Positions 35,146 through 47,400 of a stretch of DNA of 64,000 bases are shown piece after piece; the first letter of the stretch is position 1, and the number at the start of each line of letters is the position of its first letter. Source of the stretch: Dryococelus australis (lineage: Eukaryota; Arthropoda; Insecta; Phasmatodea; Phasmatidae); assembly GCA_029891345.1 (NCBI GenBank), contig CM057000.1, positions 125,215,338 through 125,279,337 of the forward strand. The letters run 5' to 3'. The notes below the pieces were generated by a model. It did not search any database, was not told the origin of the DNA, and saw only the letters and a list, made by a program, of their open reading frames with translations. The position numbers and the translations under genes are program-made.

Positions 35146-37518
35146 GCTTACGTGCTCTAGAAGTCAATACATTTAATTCTCAAATGTGATTATGCGAAAG
35201 CAATGGAAATTGTTTTTTTTTTTTTTTTTTTTTCCAGGCGAAGTAAGCCTGTCATGCGCATGACTTGCACACTGTGCGACGCGCATAAGAAGAGAGTTCT
35301 ATTTCTCAGAGCGACCTTGAGATCCTCGCTGGAAACGCACGGCATGGCAGAGGCGGAAGTGTCTAGCCAGCCTCTCTCTCACAATCTCCCGTTATGGTTC
35401 GTCCTGCTAAGGACTGGCACCAGACAATATAAATATTGTGTTTGCAAGTGCAATAAGAGCCTGTCAATAATGGGTGGCGTACTCAAAACAAAGACGGGTT
35501 TCTCCTTAACCGTCTTTATATGAAACTCAGTAACTCACAAGAGTACACTTTACAATCATTACGCTATATGAAACTGGAGAGTAATTATGTTTACTGCCAC
35601 TGTTAAATATAAATCTAATGTTGATCCGACGTAAACCTTTGGAACCAGTTCACCTTAATCCTTGTTGCCGAAGGCGGAGTTTCTTCGTGTATCGGCAGCG
35701 GCGATCCCCGATACACCGGACCCGCGACCAACCTCGCGCTGGCCTAGGTATATCGGCTCGTTGTTTCATGTATCTCCATACTGTTTACTGACTACCGTTT
35801 GTCGCCATCCCTGGCCTCCTGATTCCCCGCTGAGTGTGTTGCTAGGTTCACACGAGCGTCAAGTAAGGGCTCGCTCGCACCACAACACCCCGCAGCTGGG
35901 TTCACGTCTACTGCCTCCATGCCGACCCAGCCAACCGCATAGCTCTCGCACTTCAAATCACCAGCACTTGTGTGCGTCGTTACGCTTCTGCGCTATTTCA
36001 CAGCATGATATTTAAGCCAGTCTATACCCCTCCATAACTATGACTACAAGAATTAATTCAGGTTATCTGCCTGGAATGTACATCTATGATGAAGAGGACA
36101 CCTAGCTATTGAAGAAGCCGTATGGTCAGCAAAAATTTCATTATTTCATATTTGTACTAAATACCGCGTTCAACTTTTAAACATTGCTTGTAAGTTCTCC
36201 TTCCTCGTGTAAAAAATACATAGCATAGTTTTTGCATTATATATAACAATTTCCTCATTCTGAGCAATTTTTTTTAAATTGCGAAAACATTTCATGGGGC
36301 ATGGGGAGAGAGTTTTTGAATGAACGCTTAGTATGTTATTTCAATGTAAATTATCTCACCTCGAGTGAGTTAGGCTTATGTAGTCACCCAAATATCTGTC
36401 TGGAATGTATACCCCCTCCCTCCAACTGTTAACTTTTAAACCCGTTAACCGAATTCCACCAAACTCTGTTCATATGTTGTATTTAGTACGTTCATTCAAC
36501 TTTTATAGTTTTCAATCACAGCGATTGCTTACATTCAAAATGCCAGCAACTTTACCATTCTAGGGCAGTAAATTATATCTCGGGGCACAATTCAACTGAT
36601 TTAAACCAAAGTTGGTACGCTGGCCGTGCATTATGTAAGAATTTAATTTTGAAGTCGGTAATGTTAATGTTTCGCCATTTTGGAAGGTACTCCAAAATAA
36701 AATATTAAGCTTTTTACATATCTCTGGCATTACCGAAACGATTACTGCTAAAATTTGGCATACAAGTAAAACTATATTTTGGCATGTTAATATTTGAAAT
36801 GTAAATGGGTACGGCACTTATTTTCAAAATGGTGGACAAACGAAATATTTTAGGCTTACTATACTATATCCACGAAAAAATGTAACCAATTTCAACATAA
36901 CTTTGTATGTTGGCAGTATTTATTCAAATATAAAATGATCTAGGCTTATGTATAAACTAATTTGTCCTCTATTTTCGAAGATAACGCCAAATGAAAAATT
37001 AAGATTTTGTGTTTTATCTCGGGGGAAAAAACTGATACCCACCAAATTCAGTCGACAAGCGATACTTTTGAAGTTGATTTGAGTTTATAACTTAGGGAGA
37101 TCAGTCTCTGCCATATTGGATCTATCTATATTTGTCATAAGTTCTATTTAAGAATGTTTGGCACGACACGTAAGAAAGAATAGCTTATCGAGCTTTATCT
37201 AATCATTACAGCTTTACTGTATTTGCTAGTGTGTGAATAACGACTGTCGGAAAATGTCGTTAATCCTCGTGGGCGATTACAGACATGATACGGTATTGGC
37301 AATAGTAGTGGAACAATACAGACGTTCGTGTATGATGTTTCCCGTTGTAGAAATGTGTCCTGAAACTTCACTCGGCAACTTGTTGCTGTCGATTATCGTC
37401 CGGACTGGACAAAGGGTAGCCACCCAGAACAACCATACGTGCAACAATTCTGACATGTAACCTGTCGTGCAGATGCTTAATGTATCTAGGGTACAGTATC
37501 CCACGCTCGGTGTACTTC
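35146..37518. other. Unassigned; degenerate AT-rich repeats
   Basis: Poly-T at about 35213-35234. From 36.3 to 37.1 kb several loosely similar blocks (aaatttggcatacaag, ccattttggaagg, aaaatggtggacaaac) suggest an old repeat with internal repetition. No gene recognised in 35.2-36.0 kb despite frames of 106 and 117 codons. Confidence 0.35.
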
Positions 37519-37635
37519 TTAGTGCATGGTTGTTGCCGGGGCTGGGCTGGATGTCAGAAGCATGTCACACAGATGCTTCATGGGACTGAGGTCTGGAGAT
37601 ATAGCGGGCCAAGGTAGCCTGTGTACACCATGGCC
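37519..37635 (-). pseudogene. Tc1-like transposase C-terminal relic
   Basis: On the minus strand a stretch of about 39 codons reads RLPWPAISPDLSPMKHLCDM and then LLTSSPAPATTMH before a stop. The 'PWPA.SPDL.P...HL.D' pattern is the last catalytic block of Tc1/mariner transposases, in which the glutamate follows 'SPDLNPI'. Here that position is a lysine, so the catalytic residue is lost. The rest of the gene upstream (towards 38 kb) is not legible. Short, but the block is distinctive. Confidence 0.65.
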
Positions 37636-38666
37636 GCCTTCTGTTACAGCTGACCAGCACTGAAATCACTGATGCTGAATCAGTGTTCGCCAGCAATAAC
37701 GGCGCAGTGGAACTGATTGTTTCGGATCGTCTGGCAGTAGTATTCCCGAGTGCAGGAAGATATAAACAAGAATGGCGGACACGCTAACCTCACTAATCTT
37801 CATACAGCATTTGGACTAAAATAGTAGAAATGTTACCCACCTTCTACTGCTTTTTGGGCATCTTCAGACGTCACCACAATATTGTGATTGCCTCAGCAAC
37901 TGTACCTTCCTATAGTATAATTTCCTCGAACATGACTTGAACTTCCCGCCAAGCCTAGGGTTCACCTGACAACACTGGCTTTTTAAACGCCAGTAACATC
38001 CGCCATCTCAGTAACGGTTGTAGCCTCGCACAGGGTACCTCTCAGATGCGACTATCAGTGGCCATCAGGGCCTTCAGCAGTATCTGAACAATAGCTGACG
38101 TTATTGAAATTACTGACCAGTGAAATCGGTGAGTAACGGAAGGCGGCCATTGTAGAGCACACTGTGTTGCTCTAGCGACATGGTGACGCGCTTTATCGTG
38201 CTGGAAGATTGGTAAGGCCTACCTGTAATGTGTCGAGTTATGGTCGTAGAGCAGGTTTGACGTCACGGATGCATGAAGCCGTCGTCATTCTGAGCTGGAG
38301 GAGTACCAGAGGCGATCGGAACGTGTAGTTTATGGATCCCATATTATAATCCTAGATGCGAGCCCTGTGTGGCGCATGCAAATACACGACGGGTTATTCC
38401 GCTCACCCACACATCTACGAACGCGAACACGGCCACCACAGTGTCCAAGGCAGAAACTACTTATCCCTGAATACAACTGCTCTACATTCGTCTCTCTACC
38501 ACACTCACTCTCTCGGCACTACTGGGGATGTTCACGACGAACGAGCAGGCGTCGAGGACGAACGAGCAGGCGTCGAGGACGAATGTGTCAGAGGAACACG
38601 AGAACGTAAACATGCATCCAGCAATTGATTGTGGATTGTCATTCGGACACGGAGACGGGAAGAGGG
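37636..38666. other. Unassigned, with a small tandem repeat
   Basis: Probably includes the unreadable remainder of the Tc1-like relic. A 21-bp unit (gacgaacgagcaggcgtcga) is repeated twice with a partial third at 38536-38583. No gene recognised. Confidence 0.4.
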
Positions 38667-39050
38667 CATAAGTTAAAGATTAGGTTGAAGTAGACCGATC
38701 TCTCTGGATGCGCGCTAATAATCTCCGTGTCTCAACATTGAACTGGTTTTCTGCCAATACGTCTAGCAAAAGTGGCGTGGACTGGATTTGAGGTTAGAAC
38801 ACTTTAGTAAACAAGTGCTTTGAGATGTTTTTATACTTCCGCTGATCAATTTGTACTGCAGTTTTATTAAATTCAAATTGGTAAACTATTTCATTAATAT
38901 AATACTGCTTGTCATTTAAAAATTAGGATATATACAAACGCGTTCATCATTGTTGGACACGTGACTTTTGACAGTTGTGTTCCTCTGGGGTAGGTCAATG
39001 TTGGGTATGTGCGCAGAAGACTTAACAAACCTCACTGACACATCTTTGAC
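38667..39050 (+). mobile_element. Element F, diverged copy
   Basis: Colinear with the 27.5 kb copy: tagaccgatctc, aatctccgtgtctcaacattg, aagtgctttgagat, cttgtcatttaaaaatta, tggggtaggtcaatgttggg, tgtgcgcagaaga. Both terminal repeats are worn (cataagttaaagattagg on the left, cacatctttgac on the right), and no target duplication is readable. Confidence 0.75.
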
Positions 39051-40289
39051 GGGGGGGGGGAGGGGGAGGCTTTTATTGCACGTGTGGTGGCTATTGTCCG
39101 CCAGGGCTGCCCGACCGATCCTTCTGTCCAGGTTCTCATCAGTGCAGCGAGGTGGCACTGGTGGAGCTAGGAGGCTGCAGGAACCCTGTCACCTATATTC
39201 TCCACCCAGGATGGACCGCGGTAATGTCATGCCCCAGGCGAGTGGCAATCAGGCGGAATGTCCAGTCACCCTCTCGGAGTTGCACTGTGTACGGCCACAC
39301 TCAACGTCACTGTCGTCTCCCGGGCAATGCGGACTCGCACTGAGATACGCACTTACGAACTGTTTGTGATGTGAAAACACTTTGGACTGCGCAACGTTTA
39401 CTAGGTGTTCAAATATAGTGTATGTCTGCACTGCTGTAGAGGCAGACTATGTTTAATCATAATTATATTTCCGAAAAAAAATTTCCAACATAATAGCCTA
39501 GCTGCCCCGCGTTACTCAGTGTTGTAAATAACTTACATCAAAACTGATGCATAAATTGTCACGAAATATATTCATATTCCAACAACACATACCCAAAATA
39601 TAATTTTTATCTGCCGCCATACTGGAGTTACATACAAATATGGCCACCGGCGTATAAAAAATTAATATTTACCAGTATTTTAATATTTTAATATTTGTGA
39701 AAGTAATAGTAACATTTGCTGAAAGAAAGATACTTTTAGTTATCTATAATTTAAATAAAAGTAAAATCCCTTTCTTAATATTGATTGTAATATCTAGCTT
39801 GAGAGAGTGATTTGTTTTTCTTGTTTTGTTCACTCCTCCTCTCTTTCAAAATGGGAAAGGGGAGGGAGAGATAAAAATTGGGAATACATGCCAAAAGAAG
39901 CTGCTGTAAATATTTCATATATCAAATAAAATATTGCCTCTGAAAAGCCATCGTGACCATACAGACGCAATTTAAATTCCAATGTAAATGTTTGTATTGG
40001 GTTAGTCGTAGCTGATCAAAGATGTAAAACAAGAATTAAAATTTTCATGGAGTGTAAAAGAGGTCACGCGGTGCTCAATAAGTGGCCAAATATGTTATTT
40101 GTTACATATTTTTTGTAAATGTTTTTAATTTCAAGTGTGTTGTGAAATTAAATTATCGACGTAATGCTAAATACCCACTTGCATATGAATTAAAAACCAT
40201 TTTCCGTGGTGTTTTAAGAGTCTGTGTGTAGTATTTGTCACTGCCATTTGTATTCATCACTGGAAGAAAAGTATGGGACATTGATTTTC
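39051..40289. other. Unassigned
   Basis: Poly-G stretch at about 39050-39067 just after element F. No gene recognised. Overlapping frames at 38968-39369 include part of F. Confidence 0.4.
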
Positions 40290-40907
40290 AACACAACAAA
40301 CTGTGTGTCTTACTTGAATGTTTGCACAACAGTCAACATGTGCTTCAATATTTTTCCGTCGTTCCCGCATCACACAGACTCGCCAACACAGGTACAGGGC
40401 GGAGAAAGTATAACACAACAAACTGTGTGTCTTACTTGAATGTTTGCACAACAGTCAACATGTGCTTCAATATTTTTCCGTCGTTCCCGCATCACACAGA
40501 CTCGCCAACACAGGTACAGGGCGGAGAAAGTATAACACAACAAACTGTGTGTCTTACTTGAATGTTTGCACAACAGTCAACATGTGCTTCAATATTTTTC
40601 CGTCGTTCCCGCATCACACAGACTCGCCAACACAGGTACAGGGCGGAGAAAGTATAACACAACAAACTGTGTGTCTTACTTGAATGTTTGCACAACAGTC
40701 AACATGTGCTTCAATATTTTTCCGTCGTTCCCGCATCACACAGACTCGCCAACACAGGTACAGGGCGGAGAAAGTATAACACAACAAACTGTGTGTCTTA
40801 CTTGAATGTTTGCACAACAGTCAACATGTGCTTCAATATTTTTCCGTCGTTCCCGCATCTCACAGACTCGCCAACACAGGTACAGGGCGGAGAAAGTATA
40901 ACACAAC
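40290..40907. repeat. Tandem array, five units of 122 bp
   Basis: Units start at 40290, 40412, 40534, 40656 and 40778 (aacacaacaaactgtgtgtc), followed by a partial aacacaac. They are practically identical. The last unit has catctcaca where the others have catcacaca. Because 122 is not a multiple of three, each unit shifts frame, and the repeated open frames that result are not genes. Confidence 0.97.
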
Positions 40908-43018
40908 CAAGGAATAAGTTAAATTAACGTCGTAAATTTTTAACACCAAGTGCGAGTTTGTTTACATCTCACCTGACATAGAATACGTTTAGTTTCGAAT
41001 ACAACTACTAGAAGGGAATACTCGGTAACTCGTGTAAAACATTTTAGCGACGTTGTAAAGGGTTTATGCAAGTGCTGAAAAGTTTTATTTTAACATCTGC
41101 ATCTAATAACAGCATTTTAAAGGCTGTTCGCGGTAATGTGAGCACTATCGAAATTAACATATGAAAAAAAATCTCTCCGCGTAGCTCCACATATGTAAGC
41201 TAAATACGGGTCCCCAGTCAAGGTGGCGCCGAATTAATGAAAACAGTTTGCGAAATTGTTTCGCAAGTCTGGTGTTTAAACCGATGGCTAATCAAGTCGG
41301 TGGTTCTTGTTCTATACTCATAAGAACACGGATTTAAGCATTCTTAACACATTATCATCCCTAAAAATGTTACGGTTTGACTTGGATGATGCAGAATTAA
41401 GTGGGATCGTCAGTGACAATATTAATTTTACATACAGAAAGAGGATAAAAAATTTGTATTTATTTGTTTATGTATTTATTGCGATTTCCCACGAATAACA
41501 CTGTTCATAAAGGGAAATGGTACACAATAACATTTTGGCCGTTTGTAATGCATACATCAGTAACATACAATACACACACGATAACATACAGTATTAAACA
41601 AGATAAAAGAAGGAATTAGAAGAAGGTATTTCAAACATACAGTACAATTACATTTTTCATAATAGAAAGACTAGAGTGACTACAGTTGCAAAAAAAATAA
41701 AATTATTTGATACCAGATGAAAAATTATTTAAAACATTTTGAACATATTGCTGCTATAAATTTCAATAAGAACATAGCAAGTGATTATAATGCAACTACA
41801 GACGGGATAAATTTAATTTGTATAAATATTCACTCATCAATTTTGTACCTATCCCACAACAATTCCTTCAGTTTTGTTTTAAATCTGATTTGGCTGGCAC
41901 ACGAGGTTACAGCTTTGGCAGTTTGTATTTTTGGAGGGTCAAGAACCGACCGAAAGGTTCTGTACCCATATATTTAACTGACGTGATGTGCTGTAATTCC
42001 CGTGTTTGCATGTCTGGTGTAGTGCTGGTTGATTGTCTCTCTTGATGTGAATAGATTGCTCAAAGTGAGGTTAGCTTTATCTTTATTTTAATAATATGAG
42101 GGAATTCATATCTGCGCATAATTATAACGGCATGATGCTTGCTTCTAAGTATAACTTCTATTATGTAATTTTTCTTATTTGTGCAGTTGGATTTTATTAC
42201 ATTTTATCCCATATTAAGGTAACTTAAATGTAAATGTATTCGGCAGTAATAAAGTTGTAATCTACGTCAATGTGGCACAAGGTTTCTTAATTTATAGAGT
42301 GCTACAGCGGCTGGGGTTATTTTCTTTGCTATATTCTTTATACAGTGGCGTGTAGCGAGTTCTTATTACAGGGTAAGCAATGTAATAGCCTCACATATTT
42401 GAGTGTTTTAGATTTGTTATTGCCGGGCTGTGGTTAATTTTCAATTTACACTAACAAACGCAACTTCCTACTTTGCTTACCCTCCACATGTATTTGCCGT
42501 TTTATAATACCGAACATTAGTTATAAAAACGGAAACGAAATTAATGTAATAATAATTAAACTGAATATTATTTAGAGAGCATATTACAAATTATAAGAAA
42601 ACTTCCGTTTTCCCGAACACTTTCATCCACTTTCCAAGGAAAAACTAGGGCTGGAGGACGCAAACAGAACGACTGCTTACTCTGCCGAATGAAAGAGGTA
42701 GGTTAACTCGCTTGCGAGTTCGATTAATCGCTATTCGCTTCAGTTTGTGGAAATAAATACTAGATAGCAGCACTATGCGTGTACGGAATGGGAGTTACGA
42801 AAACATGTTTCCCAAATCGGAAACGAGAAACTCAGATTGAAATATATTTAAGATTAAAGTTAAGGCGAAAACTATAACGCGTGAAACATTTCCAATATGA
42901 ATAGGGTAAGCATTACTTACCTTGCGTCTATGGAATAAATGTCATTGGCTTTATATGATCCTGCCACTGTAGTGTTTCATTTATGACGACGCCTAAATCC
43001 TTGGAAGGTTTTTTTTTT
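40908..43018. other. Unassigned, with one lone MITE end
   Basis: At 41118-41160, taaaggctgttcgcggtaat and tgagcactatcg is a left end of A or B type without a partner. 41.5-42.0 kb is AT-rich and may be a worn LINE tail. No gene recognised. Confidence 0.4.
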
Positions 43019-43213
43019 AAGTGCTCAATTACCCGTGAAGATTCTGTATATAGTCTTTTCTGAAGCCCTGCTAAAGTTATACTTTCAGGATATTTCTTCG
43101 CCTCATAAAAACAAAGCTAAACAGAGTCTGGGACATTACCAAAGGGACAGCCCACTGCATTTGTGCACTCTCGAGAGTAACAATTATGCTCACTTTACCG
43201 TGAATAACCTATA
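43019..43213. mobile_element. Mosaic of C start and A/B ends
   Basis: aagtgctcaattacccgtgaag (43019-43048) is a right end of A/B. From 43049, tatagtcttttctgaagccctgctaaag is the start of C, running through caccaaagggac-like and gcatttgtgcact blocks to about 43180. gctcactttaccgtgaataacctata (43188-43213) is another right end. Three element scraps are therefore joined without spacer. Confidence 0.6.
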
Positions 43214-43550
43214 CCTGCGATGCGCCCAGTGAAGTTGGTAATGACAGATGGGAAATTGTTCTATAACTTAACGTCGAATAAAAAGTGTTGGATAACCATT
43301 TGTGATAACTTAAATTATTTCTTTCGCCTTCTGCTTTTTTTTTTTTTATGCATAGAAGTGTAAAACTGACCAAATTTGAAACATATTTTCTTTTCTTATA
43401 ACTACACAGTTTCACCTGACCGACGCACGAATAAAGTGGAGGCCCATGACAATGCTAATTCTAAATAATGCGGAGGGATACACAACGTGCATACAAGTAG
43501 ATTTTAAGCAGGATTTTCAAAAGCGCTCACTTTATCGTGAACAGCCTTTA
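43214..43550 (-). mobile_element. MITE family B, lacking its left end
   Basis: Starts within B at gatgcgcccagtgaagttgg and runs, in reverse order, through cttaacgtcgaataaaaagt and cctgaccgacgcacgaataaag to tatcgtgaacagccttta. The first 80-90 bp expected for this orientation are replaced by the A/B end at 43188-43213. Confidence 0.75.
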
Positions 43551-43976
43551 CTACTGTGTGTACATGGTACAAGAGGGTGTTCAACCTTCTGGTGGATCAC
43601 CCTCCTGTTCACAAAATATGTCCGTGTGCATCAGGCTTCAGTGTATGATCGAAGCCCCTGCACACTTCGGAAAGCGAGGTTGGCACGACTGCGTGCTGGC
43701 GTATGCAGAAAAATTGGCGTCGCGTCGCGGATACGTGCACACGTCGCCGCTACGTGACTTCTCGGCGCCTCGCCACGCGTCCTTGCTCGCACGTACGAAT
43801 TCAGATAACAATTCACGCTAAGTCTCACGCAGTCATTAAGAAAGCCATGCCATAATTACCACCCAACACAAGGAGATGACGTATCCTACTGCCACCACAA
43901 CTGCACTACTTTCCAGTTTTTTTTTTCCAGCAGGAATTACACATTTAATGTTAAAGCAGTTAACTTTTGGAAATAT
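43551..43976. other. Unassigned
   Basis: GC-richer in its first half, no gene recognised. Confidence 0.4.
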
Positions 43977-44216
43977 TGTGCGCTATTCACGGTAAAGTGA
44001 GCACTTTTGAAAGCCCTCTCATTTAGAATTACAGTCGGTAACTACATTTTATTTTAGCTGTAGGCGTTAACTTCAGAGTGCGATGGGATCTACGCACTGT
44101 GTTTATTATTTACATGGCAATATTTATTTTAAAATGCGGCTAAAGGACAAAAAAAATTACAGAAATACGAAAGTAACTACGGCGTCAAAAGTGCTCGCTT
44201 TACCGTGAACCAAGAA
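43977..44216 (-). mobile_element. MITE family A
   Basis: Left end cgctattcacggtaaagtga, right end gctttaccgtgaaccaag. Interior read inverted: agagtgcgatgggatc, cactgtgtttattatt. The last bases of the right end are degraded. Confidence 0.8.
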
Positions 44217-45984
44217 TGTCTGTAATTTCACTGCAATGTAACCGTAATTAATAAATAGTGCATGTCTTGTGAGAGTCATTTTTTGCCCAGATGACACTGC
44301 AGAAATTCGCGTATAAATACGGCACGTCAGATATGCGACCACCAATAAGAACTTACCAAACTTCAAATTCTGCTATACAACCCGGCAGAAACTAACGAAA
44401 ACGTTGTTCAACTATCTACAAGTTAACATACAAAAACAAAACAAAAAATACAGTAACTAGCAACTGAATAACTACTGTAAATGAAACAATGGCAGCTCTG
44501 ATTCCCTCAAAGATTTAATAAAATATACGAAGTAATGTTTGACAATAGTAGGATGAGCGGGCAGGTTATATGTATATTCAAATAAAACTGTGCATCAAGA
44601 AAAGTAAAATTATACTCTCAATTAATAACATACTTGAATAGGTTAAATTTTACCGATCAGCACCTTGCACATAGATTGATGCCAACATTATCCAGCCAAT
44701 ATTTACGTCTGAACAAGGAATAGCAAATTAATGAGTGACATTTCAACCCTTCAATTCCATTGCACCGACCAACAATCCAATGATTATTTAATAGCATGGC
44801 ATTCTTAAACACATCCACTTATTTTAAGAGAAATACTAATAACCACAAAATGTAATAATTTGTAGATATGTCTTCCCAATTTAAAGTGATTCGCATGGTC
44901 GGTACAAATTTTTTTTTTTCTAGATGTATTGCAAATACAGTTCTTGTTACGTTACACGGAGTAAATTTTACACGGCTGTTTAGTATTTTCAATATAAATA
45001 ATTCCTCGGTTAAAACATGCAAAAACTTTTGCAGTCTAAGCGAACGTCTGAAACGACTTAATGGGGTCTCCGGTTAGAGTGTAGAGAAATTCAAATGCTG
45101 CCGATAGCAAAGAAGAGAGGCGCGAGCCAGCGGCATGAATTAGTAAACGAGGGTAGATGATAAAGCATGCAATTTTACGGACTGAAAAGCAAGCGGCAGC
45201 TCGGAGAAACCTTGCCTACAGAGTTTCAGTGGAGCACATCAGCGATTGTACGGCGAGGCCACTTCAGTACTGCCATGTCGTGGGACACGAACTCAAATTC
45301 CGTCAACTGAAATTCACAAGTTTCTGGAAGCCAGCATTGAAAAATTAAAGGACAACTTTATGAGCAATTATTTCCTTACACTTGTGCAATTATTTTGCAT
45401 ATCAACTTGCGTCACGATAAAATATAAATTTTTACGATGTCAGATACATATCAAGCACGATTTTGATAAAACATTTTCTTACAAAGTTGGTAGAAACACG
45501 TAAGTTGGTAGAAACACGTCCTTTCTTGTTTTGTATATTGGCTTCCATTAACTTGCAGAAGACGAATAACTTTTATGACGGTGATTTATGTGCGACACAC
45601 CACTTAATGCCGGGGACAGTGCAAGAAGCAATACCTCACAACACGAATACAACTTTGTGAAAGCTGATCCTTTTCTACACTGTAAACCATGCTAATTGGC
45701 GCTATTGCCAACAACAGCAAAAAAAAAAAAAAAAAACGGCTTTCTTTGGTGATCTTTAGTTATCGATGATAAATAATAATACGTTCGTGGAGATGTCCAC
45801 ATAAAAGCGAACCAGTCGTATCCAAAAAGTTAACTAAACGTGAAAAATGTAGATAAGTGAAAATTAAAACCCATAATTTTTTACGGTTTTAGGAGCATTT
45901 TAAGTACGAATTATATACACAAAGAGCAAATCCTCAAGGATATGAAGATTGTCAAAGAGATGAAGAAAGTGAAGAAATTTGGGC
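44217..45984. other. Unassigned
   Basis: No gene or repeat recognised. Poly-A run at about 45719-45736. A short direct repeat (gttggtagaaacacgt) lies at 45485 and 45503. Confidence 0.4.
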
Positions 45985-46040
45985 GGCCTTAACAGCGAGG
46001 TCCGAGAGCTTTTCAAAGGATTAACACGTTACAAGACGCC
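45985..46040 (-). mobile_element. SINE tail fragment
   Basis: gggcggccttaacagcgagg followed by tccgagagc matches the 3' end of the SINE at 15.3 kb (there preceded by the same gaaatttgggcg) and 54.0 kb. It is truncated after about 30-50 bp by the D repeat. Confidence 0.5.
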
Positions 46041-47400
46041 AGAGGCGCGCATCGAAGTTCGTCCGAGATGGAGGTCTTAATAAAAAATAATAGTTCTAAG
46101 TTTGATTTTAAATGTATACACACAGCTATTATTTAATACATTAAACTATATCTCCACTATTACTCTTTCTATCAATTCTAATTAAAGTCTTTACCACTAT
46201 ATTTATATTGGTCAGTCACTTAAGTCTCACTCATCATTTACACATATTTAGTCTGTCTATCGCCATAATTCCAGATGTCTTGTCACTCACGCATCCAGTG
46301 CAATATTCGCTCCCACCATTCTCTCTGTCCACCGATGCTCGTAGTCCGCAGACTCCACTCGTCGCTTCGCTGGCTTCCAACATCTAACGGATGTACACGA
46401 TAAAGTGAGCAATTTTGAAATAAACCTTCGAAAAAAGTCACTGCTCCTGCCTGCATATGTTTTAACGGGCGTACTGAATGACATGCGCCCAATAAAGTTG
46501 GTAAGGATGAAGGTAAAGTAGTTCCATATCTCAAGGTCAAATAAAAAGTGATAGTTAACTTGTGATAGTATATATTATTTCTTTCACAGATATGTAAAAA
46601 AACTTTCTTTCGTGATTATTTCATAGTTTCACTTGACCGACGCATAAATAAAGTACTGAGGCCAATGGCAATGTTAATTTTACATAAGGCGGAAGAATAC
46701 ACAACAAGCATAAAAGTAGATCATAAGCAGGGCTTTCAAAAGTGCTCGTTTTACCCTGAACAGCCTATAGTACTCAAGGTAATGCAATGCTCCAGACTCT
46801 ATAGACTGCCGGCTCGGAGGTCCGTCGCGGCTCAAATAGTCTCGCTGTCTCGATCCAGAAGGTTTCGCGCACCCCGAGTCACGCTGAGAGGCGGGATGAC
46901 CAAAACATTATTGTAACGACAACCTTAGATATATCTTCTCGATGCCGGAAGGCGGTACGAGTCCCAATAGTCTTATGTCGGCAGCGGCACTCCTTTGTAA
47001 ATCTCCGTGCACTCCTCGAAGTATCACTCTGCCATTGATACTCTGCTTAGCTCACTGGAGGGGGAGGGGTGGCAAGGGAAGCGATACAGAGTAACAACAT
47101 GTAACAATGTTGATACAAATTGCCTAGGCTAGGGCGTATCTGATTTCGTGAGGGATGAGGTCTCGATAGAATAAAATTCGACGTTTCATTTCTTAATATA
47201 CTTACAATGTTATAAAAATGCACACAGCTATTATTTACAACTTTGAACTACCTATCCATACTATTGACACAATCATTATTTTTCCGAGCAACGAGCGCAA
47301 TATAATGCACATGCCTATCTCGAAGCCCTTATCACAGTCGTTGTAAGAGCTACAGTCACATAATCCACGCTTAATAGCTATACATATCGCTATACACTGG
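46041..47400 (-). repeat. D repeat, inverted copy of the 16-17 kb one
   Basis: On the minus strand it repeats the order of 16.6-17.7 kb: ttgcgctcgttgctcgg near 47300, aatagctgtgtgca, tatcgagacctcatccctcac near 47160, ctagcctaggcaatttgtat, gcagagtgatactt near 47025, ctcagcgtgactcggggtgc near 46880, tctgcggactacgagcatcgg, tgcgtgagtgacaagacat, and the second end block near 46070. Interrupted by a B copy. The two D copies face each other about 30 kb apart. Confidence 0.65.
46387..46767 (-). mobile_element. MITE family B nested in D
   Basis: Runs from acggatgtacacgataaag to ttaccctgaacagccta, flanked by TA (46385-46386 and 46768-46769). The uninterrupted D copy at 17.3 kb (read inverted: caacatctagttctcaaag) shows the single TA of the empty site, so the target duplication is TA. 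Confidence 0.92.

Noticed and set aside
35203-35523. A 106-codon frame beginning with many phenylalanines
   Set aside because: It starts in a poly-T tract, and the remainder has no recognisable domain or codon signal.
40290-40907. CRISPR-like array
   Set aside because: The whole 122-bp unit is repeated without variable spacers, and the sequence is eukaryotic.
40224-40927. Repeated open frames of 67-108 codons with identical peptides on both strands
   Set aside because: They are produced by the 122-bp tandem unit, which is not a multiple of three. There is no sign of selection on a reading frame.
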